DNA of 23,196 bases. Source: JAQVWU01 sp964628455. Lineage in GTDB: Bacteria; Bacillota; Clostridia; Oscillospirales; CAG-272. A program made the position numbers and the translations under genes. The stretch spans positions 1 through 23,196 of the forward strand of contig CAZVPD010000043.1 in NCBI GenBank assembly GCA_964628455.1, read 5' to 3'. Every line of letters starts with the position of its first letter. Position 1 is the first letter of the stretch. Positions 8,133 to 15,199 of this stretch are shown one piece after another. Under the pieces are notes generated by a model that was not told the DNA's origin, ran no database searches, and saw only the letters and a program-made list of their open reading frames with translations.

Positions 8133-9287
8133 ATGACGCAACGGGAAAGATACCACAAATTTTTCACTGGGCAAAATCCCGCGGATATGCCGCTTTGGGG
8201 CGACTGGATCGAGCCCTATGATAAATGGGTGAAACAGGGACTGCCTTATGACGGAAGCGGGCTGAAGAACCGTAATTTTATGCTCGAATATTTCGGTTTC
8301 GAGGGCATCTATTCTATCTACTGGGGCACAGGGCGGCTGCCTGTCAACATCGGTCTTATGCCGGGTTTTGATATCGAAATACTCGATAAAACCGGACAGT
8401 ATATCGTTTACCGTAACGGCGACGGAATGGTCGTCAAAGAGATGCGCGACAAAAATTCCTCACTCGTCACACAGCAGTATATTGACCATGCGCTGCATGG
8501 CAGCGCAGACTGGCAGGATTTTCGCGACAGGCACCTCGACCCGCTTCACCCCGCGCGGTATCCCGACGAAGCGCGCTGGGCGGAGATCGTGGCCGGCTGC
8601 AAAAACCGCGACTGGGTATGCACGATTGATGCCGGCAGTTTTTACGGACATATACGCAACTGGATGAGCGTTGAGGGTATCTCTATAGCGATGTGCGAAG
8701 AGCCCGAATGGGTCAGCGAAGTTGTCGGCTTTTTAGCTGATTTTTATATCACTGTTCTTGGCAAAGCTTTACGCGATGTGCCCGATATTGACGCGGGCAT
8801 TTTCTGGGAGGACATGTGTTATAAAACAGGACCTCTCTGTTCGCCGGCTATGTTCCGGCAGTTTTTCCTGCCGGGATATCAGAAAGTCACTGAATTCCTG
8901 CGCGATAACGGCGTAAAGAGTTTTTGGGTGGACTGTGACGGCAACATCGGTCAGCTCATCGACCTGTGGCTGGAAGGCGGTGTCAACGGCTTCTATCCGC
9001 TCGAAGCGGCAGCGGGAATGGATCCGCTGGCCCTTAAAATAAAATACGGCAAACGGATCAATCTATGGGGCGGTGTGGACAAACGCGAGCTGATGAAAAG
9101 CTTCGAGGACATCGACCGCGAGCTGGAGCGTGTCGCACCCGCCGTGGCGCTGGGCGGATATATCCCGCTCGTTGACCACGGAGTACCCGACGACACCCCT
9201 TTTATAAACTATTGCTATTACAATAAAAAACGTCGCGAAATGTTCGGCATAAAACAGCTCCCGTCCGAACGCACCGTGGTATTATAA
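8133..9287 (+). CDS. UroD-like (MtaA/CmuA-type) methyltransferase family protein
   Basis: The 384-residue product belongs to the broad uroporphyrinogen decarboxylase superfamily, a TIM-barrel fold that also contains the corrinoid-dependent methyltransferases MtaA, MtbA and CmuA. Supporting segments are the opening MTQRERYHKFFTGQNPADMP, FWEDMCYKTGPLCSP, DCDGNIGQLIDLWLEGGVNG, LWGGVDKREL and the closing GGYIPLVDHGVPDDTPF. In the methyltransferases a His-x-Cys pair in the 'H-C-G-N' region helps bind zinc; here the place reads D267-C268-D269-G270-N271, so the usual ligand set is altered and function cannot be copied over. It is not the haem-pathway HemE, since no haem genes are near. The ATG at 8133 has GGAG (8121-8124) 8 bases before it. 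A sulfotransferase gene follows after 91 bases on the same strand with no terminator between. Confidence 0.85.
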   Translation: MTQRERYHKFFTGQNPADMPLWGDWIEPYDKWVKQGLPYDGSGLKNRNFMLEYFGFEGIYSIYWGTGRLPVNIGLMPGFDIEILDKTGQYIVYRNGDGMVVKEMRDKNSSLVTQQYIDHALHGSADWQDFRDRHLDPLHPARYPDEARWAEIVAGCKNRDWVCTIDAGSFYGHIRNWMSVEGISIAMCEEPEWVSEVVGFLADFYITVLGKALRDVPDIDAGIFWEDMCYKTGPLCSPAMFRQFFLPGYQKVTEFLRDNGVKSFWVDCDGNIGQLIDLWLEGGVNGFYPLEAAAGMDPLALKIKYGKRINLWGGVDKRELMKSFEDIDRELERVAPAVALGGYIPLVDHGVPDDTPFINYCYYNKKRREMFGIKQLPSERTVVL

Positions 9288-9378
9288 AAGGCGCGGATAT
9301 CTTTCAAATTATATTTTAAACTTATGCGTTAACCTGAAAATCACCGGACTGCAAAAAGCAAAAGCATTCAAACAAGTC

Positions 9379-10194
9379 ATGTCTAAATGGATGCATACAA
9401 TCGACCGGTGCATTACGGAGTTTATAAAACAAAATAAAATGAATATTTACCAAAACAAAGTCATCATTTTTGCGCATCCCCGCAGCGGGAGTACAAGTTT
9501 ATATAAAATTCTGAATACGCATCCCGACTTGAATCTGGCACTGGAACCGTTTCACGACCGTTATGGGCAATGGCACCCCGATGAGAGGAATTATATCGAT
9601 TATATCAACGATATTCCCTCTTTGGATACGGCGCTTGAGGAATTATTCCGCAAATACAACGGGATGAAGATCCTGTCCTATCAGTTGCCGGAAGAATTCT
9701 ATAAGCGCCTGCTGAACCGCTCCGACTGCAAGGTTATTTTTCTGCGGCGCGCCAATTATCTGAAATCGGTCGTTTCGGTTTTGATCGCGGAACAGACCCA
9801 TATCTGGCAAAAAAGCGATTTTAACACCGTAACCGGAGCTTATGAGCATTTGGAACCGCTGAAAACCGAGGGTATTGACGGGATCGAAAGCAGAATAACA
9901 GGGATGAAGGAGGGAATACGGTATTGGGATGAGATCATATCGAAAAAACCGGAGGATTCTTACCATAAGGTGACCTATGAAGATTTATACTGCGGCGGTC
10001 CGGAAAAGGGGCTTGCGCGTGTAAAAGACATCTTTGATTTTCTGGGATTGGAAACGCCGGAAACAGATAAATTTATAAATTTCTTGAAGCCCCGGAATGA
10101 GCAGATCAACACAGCGGAGACCTATCTGTCGGTGCCGAATATACGCGAGATTGACAGTAGGTTCGGAAACAGTGAAAACGGTTATTTGTTTTAA
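9379..10194 (+). CDS. PAPS-dependent sulfotransferase family protein
   Basis: The 271-residue product shows the two cofactor-binding signatures of sulfotransferases. Near the N-terminus, HPRSGSTSL (residues 33-41) is the 5'-phosphosulfate loop; FLRRANYLKSVVS (residues 121-133) matches the 3'-phosphate motif with its conserved Arg and Ser. The family moves sulfate from PAPS to a hydroxyl or amine on a sugar, lipid or small molecule. The late segment KVTYEDLYCGGPEKGLARVKDIFDFLG also fits the family. The acceptor cannot be told. Start: ATG 9379 is the longest option; no good ribosome site precedes it, and ATGs at 9391 and 9439 are possible alternatives. No signal peptide is seen, so it is probably cytoplasmic. 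It sits between the UroD-like gene and the esterase gene, probably co-transcribed. Confidence 0.85.
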   Translation: MSKWMHTIDRCITEFIKQNKMNIYQNKVIIFAHPRSGSTSLYKILNTHPDLNLALEPFHDRYGQWHPDERNYIDYINDIPSLDTALEELFRKYNGMKILSYQLPEEFYKRLLNRSDCKVIFLRRANYLKSVVSVLIAEQTHIWQKSDFNTVTGAYEHLEPLKTEGIDGIESRITGMKEGIRYWDEIISKKPEDSYHKVTYEDLYCGGPEKGLARVKDIFDFLGLETPETDKFINFLKPRNEQINTAETYLSVPNIREIDSRFGNSENGYLF

Positions 10195-10213
10195 CGAGAG
10201 GAACATAAGCGCA

Positions 10214-10969
10214 ATGAATTATATAAATCCGCCGGCGGAATCAACAAAGAACGTCACTCATCAAACATTCTACAGTCAACTATTAAATCACGAAATCGGT
10301 TATAACATTTATCTTCCGTCCGGTTATCCGGAAAACGAAGAAAGATATACGACCGCGTATCATATCCATGGCTGGCAGGGAAACGAATCATCGGAAATAA
10401 GATCATTTGACAAAGTTTACAGAAACAGAAGGGTTATAACTGTTTTTATGAATGCCGTTTCTTCGGAAAATGACTATTCCGATGCTTTGTTGCAAATTGG
10501 ATCTGTTCTGACAAAAGAACTGATTCCTCATATCGACGGTCAGTACAGAACAAACACCTCCCGAGAAAACAGGATATTATCGGGTTTTTCGATGGGCGGT
10601 GCAATGGCATTTTATTATGCCGTTAAATATTCCGACCTTTTCGGCTCTGTCACTTCTTACGCCGGAACATTTCACCACCAATACCATAAGGATTACAACG
10701 GGGTGGGAAACCCGTCCGAAACGGCTGCCGGGTTATACGAAAAAATGATGCACGAAGAGCGATATCTGGAGGAAAATAATATCTTATGCCTGGTACGTCA
10801 GAACGCAGATAAAATACGCGGGGAATTACACATAGATATTCACATCGGAACGGGTGACATACTGTTTTGCGACAATGAAATTATGCATTTGTATTTGAAC
10901 TCGATAAATATCCCGCATGAATACGAAAAAATTATCGGTGTCGGACATGATTTGGATAAAATATTATAG
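10214..10969 (+). CDS. alpha/beta-hydrolase, putative esterase (esterase D type)
   Basis: The 251-residue product looks like an esterase of the PF00756 group. It has YNIYLPSGYP at the first strand, HIHGWQG as an oxyanion-hole-type turn, the nucleophile elbow GFSMGG (catalytic Ser126), GTGD (Asp215) and GVGHD (His245), which together make a complete Ser-Asp-His triad. Family members hydrolyse acyl esters, for example on sugars or S-formylglutathione; the substrate here is unknown. No signal peptide is seen, so it is probably cytoplasmic. The frame extends back to 10097, overlapping the sulfotransferase gene. The ATG at 10214 is preferred because it follows GAGAGG (10196-10201), though 12 bases is a long spacing. 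The gene starts 19 bases after the sulfotransferase stop codon, so the two are probably one operon and may act on the same class of molecule. Confidence 0.85.
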   Translation: MNYINPPAESTKNVTHQTFYSQLLNHEIGYNIYLPSGYPENEERYTTAYHIHGWQGNESSEIRSFDKVYRNRRVITVFMNAVSSENDYSDALLQIGSVLTKELIPHIDGQYRTNTSRENRILSGFSMGGAMAFYYAVKYSDLFGSVTSYAGTFHHQYHKDYNGVGNPSETAAGLYEKMMHEERYLEENNILCLVRQNADKIRGELHIDIHIGTGDILFCDNEIMHLYLNSINIPHEYEKIIGVGHDLDKIL

Positions 10970-10999
10970 CACCCGTTTATAAGCATTATAGGTCAGATA

Positions 11000-11029
11000 T
11001 TGTTTGGCGGCGATAAAAAATCATATAAT
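11000..11029 (+). promoter_or_regulatory. candidate sigma-A promoter of the amidohydrolase gene
   Basis: TTGTTT (11000-11005) and TATAAT (11024-11029) are separated by 18 bases. The start codon of the amidohydrolase lies 112 bases after the -10 box. Confidence 0.5.
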
Positions 11030-11141
11030 ATTCAAAAAGCAACGCACTGATCCCGGTTTCGGGTTTCTCAGCGGTTGAAACTGCTATACAAGCGGTACAG
11101 ACAGTCCTGATAATATTTAAAATACCGGAGGTTCTGCCCGT

Positions 11142-12179
11142 ATGAAAACAGCGGATCAGATTTATCTGTCGGATTATATTCCGTTCAGCGAGCTAAAGGT
11201 TGAAGAGCACAGTATAAACACACCCAGATTTCCGGTCATAGACATACACGGTCATTACGGAAGCGCAATGGGAGAGGATACCCCGGATTCCTATCTTGAA
11301 AAAGCGGTCGGCTTCATGAAGAAATACGGCATAAGGCGTGCCGGAAATCTTGACGGTCACAGCGGTGAAATTCAGGAGAGAATTATAAAAAAATCGAAGC
11401 CTTTCGGAGATTTTTTCATCACATTTGCGTCGATCGACGTGAGGAAAGTCGATGATGAAAACTTTGATATGTATGTGAAGGAAATCCTGAAGAAATCAAA
11501 GGAAAACGGAGTGAAAGGCATAAAATGCTGGAAATCCTTCGGTCTTGTCCACAGAGGCAGAGACGGTAAATATCTGCGGCCCGACGATACCCGTTATAAT
11601 ATACTGTGGGAAACTGCCGCCGAACTCGGCCTGCCGGTATTGATCCACATTGCGGATCCTGTTGCGTTTTTTAAGCCCGCGGACATGTTCAATGAAAGAA
11701 TCGAGGAACTGACAACGCATCCCGACTGGTCTTTCACGAATCCTGACATGTATAAGTTCGATGAGCTTATGGAAATGCAGGAAAGGCTCCTTGAAAGAAA
11801 CTCCGGAACGACCTTCGTGATCGCTCACTGCGGCTCCTTCAGCGAAAATCTCGGCTATGTCTCGGCAAGCCTTGACAGATATCCGAATATGAACGTGGAT
11901 ATTGCCGCAAGAATTTCAGAATTGGGCAGACAGCCGTATACATCGAGAAAATTCTTCAGCAAATATCGGGACAGAATACTATTCGGCACCGACACCGGTC
12001 CTTTCTGGGGTATCTATCCGAGCTATTACCGTTTTCTTGAAACATGGGATGAATATTTCTGTTATTCCGATGCCGAAAAACCGGGACAGGGAAGATGGAT
12101 GATTTACGGTATAGGTCTTGAGGATGAAACACTGAAGAAAATATATTACGAAAATTCGGAAAGGCTGTTTAAATTATAA
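11142..12179 (+). CDS. amidohydrolase family protein (PF04909 type)
   Basis: The 345-residue product has the metal-site layout of the amidohydrolase-2 branch of the TIM-barrel metal hydrolases: DIHGH (His36 and His38), LIHIADP (His169), VIAHCGS (His229) and FGTDT (Asp284). This branch includes decarboxylases and lactonases such as ACMSD and LigI as well as true amidohydrolases, so the reaction (C-C, C-O or C-N bond) cannot be chosen from sequence. GIKCWKSFG (126-134) supplies a conserved lysine region on the barrel. The ATG at 11142 follows GGAGG (11127-11131) by 10 bases. The gene has its own candidate promoter 172 bases after the esterase stop and ends at a strong bidirectional terminator. 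Similar proteins often work in degradation of aromatic or sugar-derived compounds. Confidence 0.87.
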   Translation: MKTADQIYLSDYIPFSELKVEEHSINTPRFPVIDIHGHYGSAMGEDTPDSYLEKAVGFMKKYGIRRAGNLDGHSGEIQERIIKKSKPFGDFFITFASIDVRKVDDENFDMYVKEILKKSKENGVKGIKCWKSFGLVHRGRDGKYLRPDDTRYNILWETAAELGLPVLIHIADPVAFFKPADMFNERIEELTTHPDWSFTNPDMYKFDELMEMQERLLERNSGTTFVIAHCGSFSENLGYVSASLDRYPNMNVDIAARISELGRQPYTSRKFFSKYRDRILFGTDTGPFWGIYPSYYRFLETWDEYFCYSDAEKPGQGRWMIYGIGLEDETLKKIYYENSERLFKL

Positions 12180-12230
12180 GAATTAATTTTCGGCACGGGA
12201 CAGACACATTTTGTATGATAAAATAGAATA

Positions 12231-12278
12231 TCTGAAAACAACATAACCGCCTTTTGAAGGGGTTATGTTGTTTTCAGA
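12231..12278. terminator. bidirectional terminator between convergent genes
   Basis: A perfect 18-bp inverted repeat: 12231-12248 (starting TCTGAAAACAACATAACC) pairs with 12261-12278 around a 12-base loop. The outer part of the stem is A-rich on the left and T-rich on the right, so it can end transcription of the amidohydrolase on the plus strand and of the dehydrogenase gene on the minus strand. Confidence 0.8.
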
Positions 12279-12304
12279 TGCGGGTTGTATGCTTTGTGAA
12301 AATA

Positions 12305-13597
12305 TTATTCCGGCAGAAGCAGTTCCGCGCTTTTTATCATCGGTACCAGTCTTGAAAGCGTGATTCTGTGCCGCAGATAAGCGTGGAAGCGATAACCGTC
12401 GCGCGCAAGGGACGGCGATACGGCAATTTCTTCGGGGGTTGTCGCCGCTCCGGCATTATGCATCAGGCGCAGCAGCGCATCGGGTGCGGGAACTTCCTCG
12501 CGGATGATACGGCGGATACTTTCCCAGTTCTGCGCCAGACTTTCGGGCGTTACCCCCGCCGTGACGGGAGGGGTGTTGATTTTTTCGACGCTGCCATAAA
12601 AATGTTCGCCGAAAACATGCCGAAGGTCATTAAAGTCCGTTTCGTCACGGATTGTCTCGATTTCTTTCAGATCCGCCAGAGCATGATAAAGCCGGCAGAG
12701 GTACAGGGTCGCGACCCCTACTTTTTTGCCGTGGAAATCCGACATTTCTCCCGCTTCCAGTTTTTTCATTTCCCAGAAATGCGAAATCATGTGTTCGGCG
12801 CCCGAAGCGGGACGGACGCAGTCTGCAAGCTGCATCGCGACCCCTGTGAACACGAGCGCCTCCATCATTGCCGCAGCGGTCTCTTCGTCCTGCCGGGTCA
12901 CTTTGTCTGCCAGCGAAGCAATGCGCCTCAGCGCTTCACGCGTCAGCTCCGCGATTTTTTCGCAGTAATATTCGCCTGTAAGCAGCGCCGATATCCGCCA
13001 GTCGGCAAGAGCGATGTATTTTGCGGTCATATCACCGAAACCGGCCGATTTGAGCTCGGAAGGCGCCGCCGCAAGCACGGCGGTATCGGCAATCAGGATA
13101 TCGGGCTGAACGGCGGGATAGGTTGTTTTAAACCCGTCTTCGGTGATCGGCGCCGAACCGGACGCAAAGCCGTCCATGGAAGGAGCTGTTGCGAATATGG
13201 CGAACTTCTTTGGTTTTCCTGCCTGTCCCGAAAGAAACGCCGCGTAACGGCATATATCGTTTAAAGAACCTGTTCCGACCGATAAGATCCCGTCCCGTTC
13301 TTCCGCAGCCGACAAAACTTCCCGAACGTCCCGGATATCGGCCGTGCGCAGGTCTTCGTAGCATTTTATTTTAACTTTATAATCCGCTTGTTCCAGCGAA
13401 GAAAGGATCCCTTCCGCCGCTGCCAGCGTTTGTCTGTCGGCAACAAGCAGGATATTTTTGGGGAAACCGTGCGAAGTCAGTATTTCTCCGGTCACGGCGG
13501 TCAGACCGTGACCGATTTCCGCTGTTCTGAGCTTTGCCGTATGAATTCTTCCGCAGGGACAGCCGGCGAGTTTACGGACAATGGCGTTTATATCCAT
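12305..13597 (-). CDS. glycerol-1-phosphate dehydrogenase-like protein (AraM/EgsA type)
   Basis: The 430-residue product matches the AraM/EgsA group of iron-alcohol-dehydrogenase-like enzymes, which reduce dihydroxyacetone phosphate to sn-glycerol 1-phosphate with NAD(P)H. The early CPCGRIHT, the dinucleotide-binding GTGSLND (108-114), ATAPSMDGFAS, and metal ligands Asp189 (GFGDM), His269 (GAEHMISHFWEM) and His289 (DFHGKKVG) are all present. It is somewhat longer than B. subtilis AraM (about 394). A related sugar-alcohol phosphate could be the real substrate. The ATG starts 9 bases after the stop codon of the solute-binding lipoprotein gene; GAGGG just inside that gene's end is its likely ribosome site, suggesting translational coupling. 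AraM in B. subtilis is in the arabinose operon, which fits a carbohydrate role here. Confidence 0.88.
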   Translation of the reverse strand: MDINAIVRKLAGCPCGRIHTAKLRTAEIGHGLTAVTGEILTSHGFPKNILLVADRQTLAAAEGILSSLEQADYKVKIKCYEDLRTADIRDVREVLSAAEERDGILSVGTGSLNDICRYAAFLSGQAGKPKKFAIFATAPSMDGFASGSAPITEDGFKTTYPAVQPDILIADTAVLAAAPSELKSAGFGDMTAKYIALADWRISALLTGEYYCEKIAELTREALRRIASLADKVTRQDEETAAAMMEALVFTGVAMQLADCVRPASGAEHMISHFWEMKKLEAGEMSDFHGKKVGVATLYLCRLYHALADLKEIETIRDETDFNDLRHVFGEHFYGSVEKINTPPVTAGVTPESLAQNWESIRRIIREEVPAPDALLRLMHNAGAATTPEEIAVSPSLARDGYRFHAYLRHRITLSRLVPMIKSAELLLPE

Positions 13598-13606
13598 GAA
13601 ATTTTT

Positions 13607-15076
13607 TTATCCCTCAAAGAAAAAGTCGAATGCCTTTTCGTAAACTTTTGTCTTGCTCTTCTCGTTTTTTTCGTAGAAAGACGCAAAATCTCCGCCGTTC
13701 TTTTTTGTGTTCAATAAATCATATAAGACGAAGTTATATCCGCCCCATCCGGTATAGATCCAGCTGAAATCAATGATGCGGCCGTTTAATATGATGTCGA
13801 TCATCTCAACCGATTCTTCGTCGCGTGTTCCTTTTACTTTAAGCGCCACATCATAAAATACGGGCAGCACATTCTTCCAGCTGTCCGCCGAAAGAGCTTC
13901 GGTCATAATACCCACTTTGTCAAGCTCTTCCGAGGGTACGGTAACCGGTACGACCAGGACGTCGAAACAGCCGTCTACCGTGGTTCTGTAGGACGATTGA
14001 TCCTCGTTCCATTTCGGGAAAGGGACGATGCCGTAGTCCTGTTCCATAGAACGAAGTTCCTGCATGGCGGGGAGGAAATGGCACATCAGGAACAGCGACT
14101 CTCCTACCGCGAACATTTCTTTGGATTTTACATATTCGGTTAAAAACACACCGTCCTGCGTATGATAAAAATCATACAGGCGGTTGAGTATATCCACTGT
14201 CTTCTCTGTATTGATGACCGGTTTTATTTCATTGTCATTGATCTCAACGGCAGGCTGTTCGAACGCCCACAGAAAATTAAACGAATAAAACAGGAGGGTT
14301 TTGTTTCCGTAAAGGTCGTCTTCGTCTTTTTTGCCGTTGCCGTTCAGATCCTGATACACGGGTTTTATATACTCGCTCATCGTATCGATGGTCCAGTTTC
14401 CGTCACGGACCGCGGCGTAAATGTCATTTGATTCTATACTATAATCGGAGGCAATGTTCTTGTTAAAATAGACGCAGTATGTATGAATGACCGAGGATAA
14501 AGCGGCATCGCTTACCAGCGCGTATAACTTGCCGTTTACGACCGAAGCCCCGGCTGCATACTGCGGATACCACGGTTTTGTGATATCGACGTTAGGGATA
14601 TCCATCCAGTTATAGAAAATACCGTTTGTAATATCCGTACCGGTCTGTATGATATGTGCCATACACAGGTCATAAGCATCATCTCCGGCTTTGACTGTCT
14701 TGTTTATCTTTGAACTCATCACACCGGAATCACCGCCGCTTTCCACCGCGATGTTAATATTAAAGCGTTCTTTGATCCGTTCGTTGCGGTTGTAAATGGA
14801 ATCATCGAGCATATCTCCGGAAAGTTCTTCGATAAATCCGTCATATTCATAGTCTTTTTGTACGATGATTAAAAATTCGGAGCCCTCAAAATCCGCTTCC
14901 GGCAGGTTGTCGGGAATGTTTTTGCGTGAATCAAGCGAATCGGATTCCTCTTCGGCGGTAACAGCCGCGGTTTCCGCGGCCGGAGTCGTATCCGCAGCGG
15001 TGCTTACGCTGTCCGAGCAGGCAGCAGCCGGCAGTATGAAAAAAAGTGCGAGAAGCAGAGACAGGAAACGTTTCAT
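13607..15076 (-). CDS. extracellular solute-binding lipoprotein (paralog 2)
   Basis: The 489-residue product is a probable substrate-binding protein of an ABC importer. It begins with a lipoprotein signal, MKRFLSLLLALFFILPAAAC, with Cys20 as the lipid-anchored residue, then a low-complexity Ala/Thr/Glu linker. Residues 243-254 (DLNGNGKKDEDD) form an EF-hand-like calcium loop of the sort seen in many clostridial solute-binding proteins. It shares layout and several blocks with the neighbouring lipoprotein: a DYG-(I/V)-(L/V)-P-(F/M)-PK block, a -VRDEES-/-TRDEES- block and a -D(L)LNTK/LLKSK- tail. The frame extends back to 15139, but ATG 15076 is preferred for the signal peptide and for GGAGG 12 bases upstream. 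It has its own perfect promoter. The ligand is unknown; sugars are typical. No permease or ATPase gene is near. Confidence 0.87.
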   Translation of the reverse strand: MKRFLSLLLALFFILPAAACSDSVSTAADTTPAAETAAVTAEEESDSLDSRKNIPDNLPEADFEGSEFLIIVQKDYEYDGFIEELSGDMLDDSIYNRNERIKERFNINIAVESGGDSGVMSSKINKTVKAGDDAYDLCMAHIIQTGTDITNGIFYNWMDIPNVDITKPWYPQYAAGASVVNGKLYALVSDAALSSVIHTYCVYFNKNIASDYSIESNDIYAAVRDGNWTIDTMSEYIKPVYQDLNGNGKKDEDDLYGNKTLLFYSFNFLWAFEQPAVEINDNEIKPVINTEKTVDILNRLYDFYHTQDGVFLTEYVKSKEMFAVGESLFLMCHFLPAMQELRSMEQDYGIVPFPKWNEDQSSYRTTVDGCFDVLVVPVTVPSEELDKVGIMTEALSADSWKNVLPVFYDVALKVKGTRDEESVEMIDIILNGRIIDFSWIYTGWGGYNFVLYDLLNTKKNGGDFASFYEKNEKSKTKVYEKAFDFFFEG

Positions 15077-15110
15077 GAATATTCTGTTCCTCCGTATTTT
15101 TATTAATGCG

Positions 15111-15139
15111 ATTATAACACGGCATCCTTGTTTTGTCAA
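15111..15139 (-). promoter_or_regulatory. perfect consensus sigma-A promoter of lipoprotein 2
   Basis: On the minus strand TTGACA (15139-15134) and TATAAT (15116-15111) are separated by exactly 17 bases; both boxes match the consensus completely. The start codon of lipoprotein 2 lies about 35 bases after the -10 box. Confidence 0.88.
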
Positions 15140-15145
15140 ACGGGA

Positions 15146-15194
15146 ATCGGCGGATGCATGCGTTGGAAACGCTGCGTCCGCCGATCGTTTTTTT
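15146..15194 (+). terminator. strong hairpin with T run on the plus strand, between the two lipoprotein genes
   Basis: ATCGGCGGA (15146-15154) pairs with TCCGCCGAT (15177-15185); inside, GCGTT (15160-15164) pairs with AACGC (15168-15172). T7 follows at 15188-15194 on the plus strand. On the minus strand, the direction of the flanking genes, the stem is followed by TCCCGTTTG, a poor tract, so it may still slow or end the upstream transcript but is best formed as a plus-strand terminator. Confidence 0.7.
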
Positions 15195-15199
15195 GACTC

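Noticed and set aside
12368..13264. 298-residue open frame on the plus strand
   Set aside because: It is opposite the dehydrogenase gene, whose motifs are complete. The translated residues look like an antisense shadow of GC-rich codons.
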